In this document: positions 1-8,207 of the stretch, piece by piece
Position numbering within the stretch: the stretch's first letter is position 1
Layout: each line of letters begins with the position of its first letter
Assembly (NCBI GenBank): GCA_019115545.1
Contig: DXDK01000082.1
Coordinates: forward strand, 1-39,427
Length of the DNA: 39,427 bases
Origin: Candidatus Evtepia faecavium
GTDB taxonomy: Bacteria; Bacillota; Clostridia; Oscillospirales; Oscillospiraceae
Direction of reading: 5' to 3'
The notes under the pieces: model-generated
The model's input: only the letters and a program-made list of their open reading frames with translations
The model's database searches: none
Told to the model about the DNA's origin: nothing
Made by a program: the position numbers and the translations under genes

Positions 1-759
1 ACGAAACCGGCGGAGGGATACCTGGTGGACACCCTCACCGTCACCAGCGACGCCTTGGCCCCGGGGACGGTCTCCGTGAAAGACATGGGGGAGGGGATCT
101 ACACCTTCTCCATGCCCGCCGGAAATGTCACTGTGGCCGGGACCATGGTCCCGGAGGAGGCCACTCAGAAGTGGCCTCCATTCCCCTTCACCGATGTGAA
201 GGAAAGCGACTGGTACTATGACAGCGTCTACTACGTCTATGCCTACGGCCTGATGAACGGCACCGCAGAGGCCACCTTTAACCCCGACGGCGCTACCACC
301 CGGGGGATGCTGGTGACCATCCTCTACCGCATGGAGGGCAGTCCCCAGGGTGGCGGCTGGAGCCCATTCACCGACGTGGACCCGGAGCTGTACTACGCCC
401 AGCCCATCGCCTGGGCGGCCTGGAACGGCATCGTCAAGGGGATTACGGAAACCACTTTTTCTCCCGACGCCCCGGTGACCCGGCAGCAGATGGCGGCCAT
501 CCTCTACCGCTACGCCGCCTGGAAGAAGTGGGATGTGTCTCAGCAGGGGAACCTGTTCCAGTTCACCGACTGGGAGCAGATCCAGGAGTACGCCCGGACA
601 CCCTTGGCCTGGGCCAGTGCCGCCGGCCTCATCCAGGGGAAGGAGAACAATATCCTGGACCCCGCCGGCACCGCCACCCGGGCCCAGGTGGCCACCCTCC
701 TCCAGCGGTTCCACAGCGCCTATGTGGTCCCGGCGGAGGAGGAAGCCGCCCTGCCGTAA
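1..759 (+). CDS. SLH-domain surface protein, C-terminal part (5' end outside window)
   Basis: The reading frame is open from base 1, so this is the C-terminal 252 residues of a longer protein. The first ~50 residues form a beta-rich stretch ending in a YTFSMPAGNVTV-like segment, typical of the end of repeated modules in clostridial surface proteins. Three S-layer homology domains follow, at about residues 60-112, 121-172 and 187-238. Each starts with F-T-D and ends in a TRGM, TRQQ or TRAQ motif. SLH triplets bind pyruvylated secondary cell-wall polymers, so the protein is probably anchored to the outside of the wall by this end. The function of the missing N-terminal part cannot be told. The gene faces trxA and shares a hairpin terminator with it. 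Confidence 0.9.
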   Translation, partial: TKPAEGYLVDTLTVTSDALAPGTVSVKDMGEGIYTFSMPAGNVTVAGTMVPEEATQKWPPFPFTDVKESDWYYDSVYYVYAYGLMNGTAEATFNPDGATTRGMLVTILYRMEGSPQGGGWSPFTDVDPELYYAQPIAWAAWNGIVKGITETTFSPDAPVTRQQMAAILYRYAAWKKWDVSQQGNLFQFTDWEQIQEYARTPLAWASAAGLIQGKENNILDPAGTATRAQVATLLQRFHSAYVVPAEEEAALP

Positions 760-796
760 CAGGGCGGGGGCACGCCCTTTGACCAGGTAAAACAAC

Positions 797-838
797 GCAA
801 GGCCTGCCGGGAACGGTTTGTTTCCCGGCAGGCCTTGC
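797..838. terminator. Hairpin terminator between the SLH gene and trxA
   Basis: A perfect 17-bp stem (797-813 with 822-838) closes an 8-nt loop. It lies between two converging genes. There is no long T tract on either side, so it may act as a shared bidirectional terminator or mainly protect the 3' ends. Confidence 0.75.
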
Positions 839-882
839 TGCGTGTATGAGAGAGATGGAGGGAAAATCATCCGAGGGGTTGC

Positions 883-1191
883 TTACTTCAAAAAGGCTTC
901 CAGCTCTGCCTTGGACTTCACGCCGATGGACATATCCACAGGCTTGCCGTCCCGGAAGAGAAGGAGGGTGGGGATGGCGGAGATCTGGAACTTCTGGGCC
1001 AGCTCCGGCGCATCGTCTACGTTGACCTTGCCAAAGGCGATCTCAGGGTGTTCCTGGGCCAGCTCTTCCACCACGGGGGAGAGCATGGTGCAGGGGCCGC
1101 ACCAGGCAGCCCAGAAGTCCAGCAGGACGGGGGAGGTGGCCTTGGTGACCTTTTCCTCAAAGTTATTCTGGTTGATGGTGGTGATAGCCAT
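883..1191 (-). CDS. trxA: Thioredoxin
   Basis: Small cytoplasmic disulfide reductase of 102 residues, the usual length for the family. The active site W-C-G-P-C is present with Cys31 and Cys34, and the cis-proline loop reads IPTLLLF. The start at 1191 is preferred over an in-frame ATG at 1209, because the Shine-Dalgarno AAAGGAG lies inside the six codons between them and is 8 nt from the 1191 ATG. The gene is alone, diverging from sigK. No thioredoxin reductase is in the window. It probably supplies electrons to ribonucleotide reductase and repairs oxidised proteins. Confidence 0.96.
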   Translation of the reverse strand: MAITTINQNNFEEKVTKATSPVLLDFWAAWCGPCTMLSPVVEELAQEHPEIAFGKVNVDDAPELAQKFQISAIPTLLLFRDGKPVDMSIGVKSKAELEAFLK

Positions 1192-1396
1192 ATTCAGCAC
1201 TCCTTTCAAGAGTCGTTGTTTTTCTTGTTGGCCTTATGATACCCCAAAATCCCGGCTTCCTCTGTGATTAGGACACAAAACCCAAACATTCCCGGCAAAA
1301 ACCCGCCCAAAACCAACCTTGCCCCAGTTCGCTGGCAAGGGGAAGAAATAGAGACAGGCCGCCGGGGAATAGAGTAGGGCACAGGAGGTGCTGTCA

Positions 1397-2080
1397 ATGA
1401 TCTCAGCATGGATACTGCTGCTGCTCCACACCATTTGCTTCCCCCTGCGCCTGGGGAACGCCGGCTCCTTTCCCCGGCCCCTGAAGGCGGAGGAGGAGCG
1501 GGAATACCTGGCCCGCAGCGCCCAGGGGGACCTGGAAGCCAGGAACAAGCTGGTGGAGCACAATCTCCGCCTGGTGTCCCACATTTTGAAAAAATACTAT
1601 GTCCAGGCCGGGGACCAGGATGACCTGATCTCCATCGGCACCATCGGGCTCATCAAGGGGATCTCCACCTTTAAGCCGGACAAAAAGGTCCGCCTGGCTA
1701 CCTATGCCAGCCGGTGCATCGAAAACGAGATCCTCATGTATTTCCGCAGCCAGCGGAAGTACCAGGGGGACGTCTCCCTCTCCGACTCCCTGGACGCCGA
1801 CCGGGAGGGCAACGCCCTGTCCCTGATGGATGTGATCAGCGTGGACGACGACATGCTGGAAAACCTGGACGCCCGGGACGCCTGTGCCAAGGTCCGCCGG
1901 TGCGTGGAGCACTGCCTCACCGGCCGGGAGGCCAAGGTGATCTCCCTCCGGTACGGGCTGGACGGGGAGGGCCCCCGCACCCAGCGGGAGATCGCCGCCG
2001 CCTGCGGCATCAGCCGGTCCTATGTCTCCCGCCTGGAGAAAAAGGCCCTGGCCAAGCTGCGGGAGGCCATGGAGGAGTAA
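1397..2080 (+). CDS. sigK: Pro-sigma-K, late mother-cell sporulation sigma factor
   Basis: Sigma-70 family factor of 227 residues. The N-terminus is a hydrophobic stretch (about residues 1-22, rich in Ile/Leu/Trp) followed by a FPRPL segment. This matches the inhibitory pro-sequence that anchors pro-SigK until SpoIVFB cleaves it. Region 2 carries NLRLVSHI, DDLISIGTIGLIKGI and ATYASRCIENEILM, all close to SigK/SigE. Region 4 has a helix-turn-helix ending ISRSYVSRLEKKAL. The ATG at 1397 is chosen because AGGAGGT (1383-1389) sits 7 nt before it; the upstream GTG at 1388 overlaps that site. The gene is whole, not split by a skin-like element. It implies that the organism can form spores. Confidence 0.93.
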   Translation: MISAWILLLLHTICFPLRLGNAGSFPRPLKAEEEREYLARSAQGDLEARNKLVEHNLRLVSHILKKYYVQAGDQDDLISIGTIGLIKGISTFKPDKKVRLATYASRCIENEILMYFRSQRKYQGDVSLSDSLDADREGNALSLMDVISVDDDMLENLDARDACAKVRRCVEHCLTGREAKVISLRYGLDGEGPRTQREIAAACGISRSYVSRLEKKALAKLREAMEE

Positions 2081-2093
2081 CCCCCGGACAGCG

Positions 2094-2131
2094 CAGGCCA
2101 GCCGGCACGGGATCCCGCGCCGGCTGGCCTG
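2094..2131 (+). terminator. Terminator hairpin after sigK
   Basis: A 13-bp GC-rich stem (2094-2106 with 2119-2131) whose 12-nt loop contains a further palindrome. It lies between the converging sigK and purA genes. No T tract follows, so the strength is uncertain. Confidence 0.65.
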
Positions 2132-2158
2132 GCGAGCATGGCATTGGAAAGGCTGCCC

Positions 2159-3442
2159 TTACGGCCGCATGGCGATCTCGTGGCGCTTGGGCCCGGTGGA
2201 GACGATGCGAATGGGGGTCTCGATTTCCTTTTCCAGGAAGTCCACATAGGCCCGGGCGTTGGCGGGGAGGGCATTGTAGTCGGTGACGCCCCGGATGTCC
2301 GTCTTCCAGCCGGGGAGGGTGGTGAACACCGGCTTGGCCCGCTCCAGCAGGGCGGGGACGGGGAACTGCTTGGTGACCTGGCCGTCGATCTCGTAGGCGG
2401 TGCACACGGGGATCTCGTCCAGGTAGCTGAGGACATCCAGGCAGGTCAGGGCTACCTGGGTGGCGCCCTGGATCATGCAGCCGTAGCGGGTGGCCACGGT
2501 GTCAAACCACCCAACCCGGCGGGGCCGGCCGGTGGTGGCGCCGAACTCGCCCTTGTCGCCGCCCCGGCGGCGGAGCTCGTCCCCGGCCTCTCCCAGCAGC
2601 TCACTGACAAAGGGCTCCGTCTGGGACCCTACGCAGGAGGAATAGGCCTTGGAGACGCAGATAATCTCCTCCATGGCGGTGGGGGGCACTGGCGCCCCCA
2701 CGCAGCCGAAGGCGGCCAGGGTGTGGGAGGAGGTGGTCATAGGCACGATGCCCAGGTCGGGATCCTTCATGGCCCCCAGCTGCCCCTCCAGGAGGATGGC
2801 TTTGTTCTCCTGGCAGGCCTGGTGGAGGAAGGTCACGGCGTCCCCCACATAGGGGCGGATGACCTCCCGCAGCGCCAGCAGCTGGGCGAAGAGCTCTTCC
2901 CCGTCCACCGGCGGCTTGTGGTACATGGTCTGGAAGAGGATGTTCTTGATCTCCACCGCGTGGGCCAGGTGCTCCCGCAGGCGGTCCTCCTGGAAGAGGT
3001 CGCAGACCTGGATGCCGATCTTGGCGTACTTGTCCGAGTAGAAGGGGGCGATGCCGCTCTTGGTGGAGCCGAAGGCGTGGCCTCCCAGGCGGGCCTCCTC
3101 ATAGGTGTCCTGGAGGATGTGATAGGGTAGCAGGAGCTGGGCCCGCTCCGACACGATCAGGTTGGGGGCGGGGACCCCGGCCTGCTCCAGGGCGGTGAGC
3201 TCCTCTGCCAGCTTGTGGATGTCCAGGGCCACGCCGTTGCCGATGACGTTGGTGATGTGCCGATAGAACACCCCGGAGGGCAGGGTGTGCAGGGCGAAGC
3301 GGCCGTAGTCGTTGATGATGGTGTGCCCTGCATTGGCGCCCCCCTGGAAGCGGACCACGATGTCCGACTGCTCTGCCAGAAGGTCGGTGATCTTTCCCTT
3401 GCCTTCGTCGCCCCAGTTGGCGCCTACGATTGCTTTTACCAC
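2159..3442 (-). CDS. purA: Adenylosuccinate synthetase
   Basis: Joins IMP and aspartate with GTP to form adenylosuccinate, the first committed step from IMP to AMP, in the cytoplasm. The 427-residue protein has the family's length. The GTP-binding loop GDEGKGK is at residues 11-17 and the conserved NAGHTI follows near residue 40. The C-terminal GTP-base region contains a recognisable STGPKRHE segment. The start is GTG at 3442, with GAGGAGG 7 nt before it. It is transcribed alone from a promoter at 3538-3566. No other purine gene is in the window. Confidence 0.98.
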   Translation of the reverse strand: MVKAIVGANWGDEGKGKITDLLAEQSDIVVRFQGGANAGHTIINDYGRFALHTLPSGVFYRHITNVIGNGVALDIHKLAEELTALEQAGVPAPNLIVSERAQLLLPYHILQDTYEEARLGGHAFGSTKSGIAPFYSDKYAKIGIQVCDLFQEDRLREHLAHAVEIKNILFQTMYHKPPVDGEELFAQLLALREVIRPYVGDAVTFLHQACQENKAILLEGQLGAMKDPDLGIVPMTTSSHTLAAFGCVGAPVPPTAMEEIICVSKAYSSCVGSQTEPFVSELLGEAGDELRRRGGDKGEFGATTGRPRRVGWFDTVATRYGCMIQGATQVALTCLDVLSYLDEIPVCTAYEIDGQVTKQFPVPALLERAKPVFTTLPGWKTDIRGVTDYNALPANARAYVDFLEKEIETPIRIVSTGPKRHEIAMRP

Positions 3443-3537
3443 AGAAATTCCTCCTCAAAACACAAGAAAACAGCCCATCCGGTGAGAAAACAGGGGTTTC
3501 CGTTCCCCAGCGGAAGGGAGGGAAAAACGTACAACTC

Positions 3538-3566
3538 ATTATAATCCTCGTTTTTTCAAGATGCAA
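3538..3566 (-). promoter_or_regulatory. purA promoter
   Basis: On the minus strand TTGCAT (3566-3561) and a perfect TATAAT (3543-3538) are 17 bp apart. Transcription would start near 3530 and give a leader of about 88 nt. The leader has a small hairpin but nothing I recognise as a riboswitch. Confidence 0.75.
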
Positions 3567-3629
3567 GAGGGGACAGAAAAAATTTCATTTTTTCTGGAAA
3601 TTTTCCCGGAAAGAAAGGCATCTTCCCTC

Positions 3630-3658
3630 TTTACATTCACAATTCACCTTGCTAAAAT
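3630..3658 (+). promoter_or_regulatory. Promoter of the YerC-methyltransferase-hslO unit
   Basis: TTTACA (3630-3635) and TAAAAT (3653-3658) are 17 bp apart, with the -10 ending 34 nt before the ATG. It diverges from the purA promoter, with about 60 bp between the two -35 boxes. Confidence 0.75.
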
Positions 3659-3692
3659 AGAAAAGTAATCCAGGGCGAAGGAGGCAGAGACC

Positions 3693-4004
3693 ATGAAACA
3701 CACCACCGCCAACGACGACCACGGGCTGTTGTATGAGAGCCTTCTGCAGCTGAAAGACGCGGACGAGTGCCGCCGGTTCATGGAGGACCTGTGCACCGTG
3801 ACGGAGCTGAAAGCCATGAGCCAGCGGATCGAGGTAGCCATGTATCTGCGGGAGGGGATGATCTACCAGGACATTCTCAAGCGAACCGGCGCCAGCAGCG
3901 CCACCATCAGCCGGGTCAACCGGTGCTTGCAGTACGGCGCGGAGGGGTACCAGACTGTTCTGCCCCGGCTGGAACCTCTGTGGGAGGAGAAGAAGAAACC
4001 GTGA
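3693..4004 (+). CDS. YerC/YecD-family TrpR-related DNA-binding protein
   Basis: 103-residue helical protein of the Trp-repressor superfamily. The family pattern is clear: a first helical half with RRFMEDLCTVTELKAMSQRIEVAMYL, then a helix-turn-helix around YQDILKRTGASSATISRVNRCL. The family in Firmicutes lacks a known ligand; I infer a local transcription regulator. A good ribosome binding site (AAGGAGG) precedes the ATG. Its stop overlaps the GTG start of the methyltransferase (GTGA), so the two are translationally coupled. Confidence 0.88.
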   Translation: MKHTTANDDHGLLYESLLQLKDADECRRFMEDLCTVTELKAMSQRIEVAMYLREGMIYQDILKRTGASSATISRVNRCLQYGAEGYQTVLPRLEPLWEEKKKP

Positions 4005-4774
4005 GCCGCTGGGACGAGACATACCGCGCCCTGGCCGGCTGCTATGACGAGATGACCCAGGACGTGCGCTACCCCGCCTGGGCCGACTTTTTGGAAAAAC
4101 TCTTTTCCCGGGAAAAGCGGCCGGTGAAGACCGTGCTGGACCTGGCCTGCGGCACGGGGACCATGTCCTTTCTCCTGGCCCAGCGGGGGTATGAGATGAT
4201 CGGGGTGGACTTTTCCCCGGAAATGCTGGCCATCGCCGCCGGGAAGGAACTGGAAGGGGAAGGGGAGCCCCCCATCTTCCTCTGCCAGGCCATGGAGGAG
4301 TTAGACCTCTACGGCACGGTGGACGCCTGCGTCTGCCTGCTGGACAGCGTCAACCACGTCACCCGGCCGGACAAGCTCTACCGGGCCTTTCAGCGGGTCC
4401 ACCTGTTCCTGGAGCCTGGGGGGCTGTTCGTGTTTGACGTCCACACCCCCCGGCATCTGGAGGGGCTGGATGGGGGCGTCTTCCTGGACGAGACGGAGGA
4501 CGCCTATTGCGTCTGGCGCACCGACTACCACCCCAAGCGGCAGATCTGCACCTACGTCATGGACGTGTTTTCCCGGGAGGGCGGGCTCTGGCGGCGGGAG
4601 ACGGAGGTCCACGAGGAGCGGGCCTATTCCCCGGAGGAGCTCATTGCCGCCCTCCAGAAGGCGGGCTTTCAGAGGATCCGCCTCTACGGGGACCGGAAAC
4701 TCCGGCCGCCCCAGGCGGGGGAGGAGCGCATCTTCTTTACCGCCCACAAACCCAAGGAAACTGCAAAGAAGTGA
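4001..4774 (+). CDS. Class I SAM-dependent methyltransferase
   Basis: 257-residue Rossmann methyltransferase. Motif I reads DLACGTGT at residues 47-54, and the acidic end of strand 2 is GVDFSPEM. A later LEPGGLFVFDV strand is typical of small-molecule methyltransferases of the YqeM/UbiE-like group. The substrate is not evident. The GTG start at 4001 overlaps the preceding stop by one codon position and is served by GGAGGAGAAG at 3983-3992. It is followed 8 nt later by hslO, so the three genes form one operon. Confidence 0.88.
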   Translation: MSRWDETYRALAGCYDEMTQDVRYPAWADFLEKLFSREKRPVKTVLDLACGTGTMSFLLAQRGYEMIGVDFSPEMLAIAAGKELEGEGEPPIFLCQAMEELDLYGTVDACVCLLDSVNHVTRPDKLYRAFQRVHLFLEPGGLFVFDVHTPRHLEGLDGGVFLDETEDAYCVWRTDYHPKRQICTYVMDVFSREGGLWRRETEVHEERAYSPEELIAALQKAGFQRIRLYGDRKLRPPQAGEERIFFTAHKPKETAKK

Positions 4775-4782
4775 GGCATACT

Positions 4783-5658
4783 ATGGATTATATTGTACGA
4801 ATGATTGCCAAAGACGCCCCCATCACCGCCATGGCCATCCAGGGGCGGGGGCTGGTCCAGCGGGCCCGGGAGATCCACCACACCCTGCCGGTGGCCACGG
4901 CTGCCCTGGGCCGCACCCTCCTCATCACCTCCCTGATGGGGCAGCAGCTCAAGGTGCAGGACGGCTCCGTCACCATCCGGGTCCAGGGGGGCGGCCCCCT
5001 GGGGACCATCCTGGCGGTCTCCGACAGCGACGGGAACGTCCGGGGCTATGTGCAGAACGGACAGGTGGACCTCCCCCTGAAGGGCCCCGCCAAGCTGGAC
5101 GTGGGCCGTGCCGTGGGGACCGACGGGTCCCTCACCGTCATCAAGGACCTGCAGCTGAAGGAACCCTATGTGGGCACCGTCCCCCTGGTCTCCGGGGAGA
5201 TTGCGGAGGACATCACCTCCTATTTCGTGGAGAGCGAGCAGATCCCCACCGCCTGCGCCCTGGGGGTCCTGGTGGACCGGGATTTGTCGGTGGCCGCGGC
5301 GGGGGGATACCTCATCCAGCTGCTCCCCGGCGCCACCGACGAGATGATCGACAAGATCGAGGCGGGCATCGCCAAGGCAGGCCCGGTGACCGCCAGGTTG
5401 AGTCAGGGGGACACCCCGGAGGACCTCCTCCGCCTGGTCCTGGCCGGCTTTGACCTGGAGCTGCTGGAGACCTCCCCTGTGGAGTACCGCTGCTACTGCA
5501 GCCGGGAGCGGATGCGCAGAGCCCTCATCAGCCTGGGCAAGGAGGAGCTGGAAAACCTCATCCAGGAGCAGGGCAGGGCGGAGATGACCTGTCAGTTCTG
5601 CGACGCCGTCCATGTGTTTGAGAAAGACGAGCTGGAGGCCCTGGCCGCCTCCCTGTGA
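4783..5658 (+). CDS. hslO: Hsp33 redox-regulated holdase chaperone
   Basis: 291 residues, the usual size. Hsp33 is a cytoplasmic chaperone switched on by oxidation, which releases zinc and unfolds its C-terminal linker. The four zinc-binding cysteines are present as C-x-C (Cys237, Cys239) and C-x2-C (Cys270, Cys273). The N-terminal domain includes the expected QGGGPLG and GYVQNG segments. The ATG at 4783 follows a weak GAGG site 8 nt after the methyltransferase stop. With superoxide reductase and thioredoxin nearby, it adds to a set of oxidative-stress genes for an anaerobe, although they are not in one operon. Confidence 0.96.
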   Translation: MDYIVRMIAKDAPITAMAIQGRGLVQRAREIHHTLPVATAALGRTLLITSLMGQQLKVQDGSVTIRVQGGGPLGTILAVSDSDGNVRGYVQNGQVDLPLKGPAKLDVGRAVGTDGSLTVIKDLQLKEPYVGTVPLVSGEIAEDITSYFVESEQIPTACALGVLVDRDLSVAAAGGYLIQLLPGATDEMIDKIEAGIAKAGPVTARLSQGDTPEDLLRLVLAGFDLELLETSPVEYRCYCSRERMRRALISLGKEELENLIQEQGRAEMTCQFCDAVHVFEKDELEALAASL

Positions 5659-5727
5659 GGGGGCCAGGGGGGCTCCGGCCCCGGGAAAGGCCGCCCCGGA
5701 AAAAAGAAAAAATATTTGGAAAATCCC

Positions 5728-5756
5728 TTGACAAACTATCTGCTCTTCGATATAAT
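5728..5756 (+). promoter_or_regulatory. Consensus promoter of the tRNA cluster
   Basis: TTGACA (5728-5733) and TATAAT (5751-5756) are exactly 17 bp apart, a perfect sigma-A promoter. It lies 44 bp before the first tRNA. The sequence around it is AT-rich compared with the window. Confidence 0.93.
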
Positions 5757-5800
5757 AAGCTTCGCCGCTTGAGTGTTGCACACTTTACACGCGGCGCAAC

Positions 5801-5876
5801 GGGAGCATAGCTCAGCTGGGAGAGCACATGCCTTACAAGCATGGGGTCACAGGTTCGAGCCCTGTTGTTCCCACCA
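5801..5876 (+). tRNA. tRNA-Val (TAC)
   Basis: Complete cloverleaf: 7-bp acceptor stem (5801-5807 with 5866-5872), anticodon TAC at 5834-5836 in the loop CTTACAA, and T arm with TTCGAGC. CCA is encoded (5874-5876). Confidence 0.97.
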
Positions 5877-5886
5877 CCTGTCATTT

Positions 5887-5963
<77 letters not shown>

Positions 5964-5989
5964 AGGGGTACGGACCCGTGCCCCGATAT

Positions 5990-6065
<76 letters not shown>

Positions 6066-6092
6066 CGCTGCGGCACCTGCCGCAGCGGATCT

Positions 6093-6168
6093 GCGAGTGT
6101 AGCTCATCTGGTAGAGCGCCACCTTGCCAAGGTGGAGGTAGCGAGTTCGAGCCTCGTCACTCGCTCCA
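6093..6168 (+). tRNA. tRNA-Gly (GCC)
   Basis: Acceptor stem GCGAGTG (6093-6099) pairs with 6158-6164, and the loop TTGCCAA carries anticodon GCC. The discriminator is T and CCA is encoded. Confidence 0.97.
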
Positions 6169-6171
6169 GAT

Positions 6172-6245
<74 letters not shown>

Positions 6246-6247
6246 TG

Positions 6248-6280
6248 AAAAAGGTCTTGTCTTTGTGACAAGACCTTTTT
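6248..6280 (+). terminator. Rho-independent terminator of the tRNA operon
   Basis: A 14-bp stem (6248-6261 with 6267-6280), A-rich on one side and T-rich on the other, with a 5-nt loop and ending in five T. It begins 2 nt after the last CCA. Confidence 0.93.
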
Positions 6281-6320
6281 CCATATCCAGAACACCCAGC
6301 CGGGAGAAGGGAGCAGGGCG

Positions 6321-7004
6321 ATGATCTATTTCGTGGAAGACGACGCCAGCATTCGGGAGCTGGTTCTCTATACCCTCAACAACGCGGGGCTGCCGGCGGA
6401 GGGCTTTGAGCGCCCCTCCGCCTTCTGGGCCGCGGTGGAGCAGGAGCGCCCGGCCCTGGTCCTGCTGGACATCATGCTGCCGGAGGAGGACGGCCTGTCC
6501 ATCCTCCGCAAGCTCCGGGCGGACCGGGCCACCCGGGCTGTGCCGGTGATGATGCTCACCGCCAAAGGCACGGAGTACGACACGGTCCTTGCCCTGGACG
6601 CCGGGGCGGACGACTATGTCCAAAAGCCCTTCCGGATGATGGAGCTCCTCTCCCGCATCCGGGCGCTGATCCGCCGGGCGGCGGGGTACAACAACCTGCC
6701 GGAGTCGGAGGAGTATCACTTCGACGGGCTGGAGGTCTCCCCCTCCCGCCACCTGGTGCGGGTGGATGGGCAGGACATCTCTCTGACCTTCAAGGAGTTT
6801 GAACTGCTCTGCCTGCTGGTGGAGAACCGGGGCATCGTTCTCTCCCGGGACAAGATCCTGGACAAGGTCTGGCAGGACGCCATGGGCCGGGAGAGCCGGA
6901 CGGTGGATGTCCACATCCGCACCCTCCGCCAGAAACTGGGCGATGCCGGCCGCCGGATCGAGACCGTCCGGGGGATTGGGTATAAGTTTAAGGGGGAAGA
7001 TTGA
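6321..7004 (+). CDS. OmpR/PhoB-family response regulator, no partner kinase
   Basis: 227 residues. The receiver domain (1 to ~118) has the acidic pair Asp7/Asp8, phosphoacceptor Asp50 (LLDIMLPEEDG), the conserved Thr in MLTAKG and Lys in YVQKPF. A winged-helix DNA-binding domain fills ~130-227 (LTFKEFELL, RTVDVHIRTLRQKLG, RGIGYKF). All switch residues are present, so it can probably be phosphorylated. No histidine kinase gene is next to it. The next gene begins 26 nt downstream and encodes the AlgJ-like protein, so it may control, or merely be cotranscribed with, the polymer-acetylation pair. No clear promoter is visible in the 40 bp after the tRNA terminator. Confidence 0.93.
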   Translation: MIYFVEDDASIRELVLYTLNNAGLPAEGFERPSAFWAAVEQERPALVLLDIMLPEEDGLSILRKLRADRATRAVPVMMLTAKGTEYDTVLALDAGADDYVQKPFRMMELLSRIRALIRRAAGYNNLPESEEYHFDGLEVSPSRHLVRVDGQDISLTFKEFELLCLLVENRGIVLSRDKILDKVWQDAMGRESRTVDVHIRTLRQKLGDAGRRIETVRGIGYKFKGED

Positions 7005-7030
7005 CACTCTGGAGGAAAGGGGAGAGGGCC

Positions 7031-8203
7031 ATGAAATGCTTGCAGAAACTGTTTGTCCTGGCGGTCATTGCCTTTTTGACCTTGGGGCTGGCACGGTCTA
7101 TTTGGGCCCCGAAGGCCATCAACAGCTACGAAAACCGGTACGCTGAGCAAATGCCGGCGGTTTCTGTGGCTGGCTATCTGGACACCACCTTCCAGGACGG
7201 TGTGGAGGCCGGCCTGATGGACCAGGTTCCCTTGGCCCAGACCATGAAATCTTTCTACAACCGGACCCATGCCCGCTGGGTGCTGTCTATGGTGGACGCC
7301 CTGTACGGGGAGGAAAAAACCCAGTACGTCGCCTACGAAGGCCTCCGCCTTTTTGGAGAGAACTATCTTGTCAACTGGACCCGCACCCTGGAGACCAGCC
7401 AGGAAGACCTGGACCGCAAGATCCAGGCCCTCAACGCCACCTTTGCCCGCCACCCGGAGCTGGACTTTTACGTCTATTACATTGAGAAAGACACCGACAT
7501 CGACTTTATCACAGGGGAGAAAAGCGGCCTGGCGGAGTACCTCCTGTCGGGGCTGGATCTGCCTGCGGAGCGGCAGGCGGTCTTTACCGTGGACAGCTTT
7601 GCGGAGTTTGCCCAAAAGTTTTACAAAACAGACACCCACTGGAACTACGCAGGCTCCTATGAGGGCTATTGCCAGCTCCACGACTTGCTGGGCTGTCAGG
7701 GGCCTGTCCTCCAGCCGGCAGGGGAAGCGCAGCTGGTGGGCGACGCGTTCAGCGGGGTGAAAGCTGGCAACATCGGCGCCGAGGGAATTCTCACGGAGCC
7801 CTTCTATGCCGTACCCTATGATTTTCCCGCCATGTCGATCTCCATCAACGGAGCGTCCGGGGTGGATTACGGGGACCAGGCGGCCTTCCTCCAGGGGACC
7901 AGCAGCCTTTCCCTGACCTATGGCAATTTCTATGGCGGAGACAATGGGGAGACGGTGTTTTCCACCGGCACCCAGGGCCGGGGCAGCTTGCTGGTGTTGG
8001 GGGAGTCTTTTGACAACGCCATTCTCAAGCTCCTGGCCTCCCATTATGACACCCTGTATTCGGTGGACCTGCGCTATTACGAGCACAGCATGGGCCATCC
8101 CTTCGATCTGTCTGCCTATACCAAGGAGCATGGGATCTCGTCGGTCCTTCTTCTGGGCAACATCGATTATTTCGTCCAGGATACCTTTGACCCGGAGGCA
8201 TGA
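7031..8203 (+). CDS. AlgJ/AlgX-like (DHHW family) SGNH-type protein
   Basis: 390 residues with an N-terminal signal anchor (hydrophobic residues ~5-22), so it acts outside the membrane. The two catalytic signatures of the AlgX/AlgJ fold are visible: a D-T-H-W motif (in KTDTHWNYAG) about half way, and a G-E-S-F-D-N block near the C-terminus that corresponds to the nucleophile Ser. These proteins pass acetyl groups delivered by an MBOAT partner to a surface polysaccharide. The MBOAT gene starts 4 nt downstream. ATG 7031 is chosen because GGAGAGGG precedes it and the hydrophobic segment then lies at the very start. The polymer is unknown. Confidence 0.85.
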   Translation: MKCLQKLFVLAVIAFLTLGLARSIWAPKAINSYENRYAEQMPAVSVAGYLDTTFQDGVEAGLMDQVPLAQTMKSFYNRTHARWVLSMVDALYGEEKTQYVAYEGLRLFGENYLVNWTRTLETSQEDLDRKIQALNATFARHPELDFYVYYIEKDTDIDFITGEKSGLAEYLLSGLDLPAERQAVFTVDSFAEFAQKFYKTDTHWNYAGSYEGYCQLHDLLGCQGPVLQPAGEAQLVGDAFSGVKAGNIGAEGILTEPFYAVPYDFPAMSISINGASGVDYGDQAAFLQGTSSLSLTYGNFYGGDNGETVFSTGTQGRGSLLVLGESFDNAILKLLASHYDTLYSVDLRYYEHSMGHPFDLSAYTKEHGISSVLLLGNIDYFVQDTFDPEA

Positions 8204-8207
8204 CCCT

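Noticed and set aside
1210-1396. Sigma-K or sigma-E promoter before sigK (ATAGAGTA near 1364)
   Set aside because: The match lacks the C of CATA and the spacing to an AC box is too short, so I cannot support it.
2138-3130. Long plus-strand open frame antisense to purA
   Set aside because: Shadow of purA codon bias; the product is repetitive Gly/Val/Leu and resembles no protein family.
3530-3555. CTCATTATAATC stretch like the start of a purine riboswitch near purA
   Set aside because: It is on the opposite strand to purA and is explained by the purA -10 box. The conserved loops of the aptamer do not follow.
5659-5720. Terminator after hslO
   Set aside because: The GC-rich sequence forms only a 5-bp hairpin and is followed by A, not T, on the plus strand.
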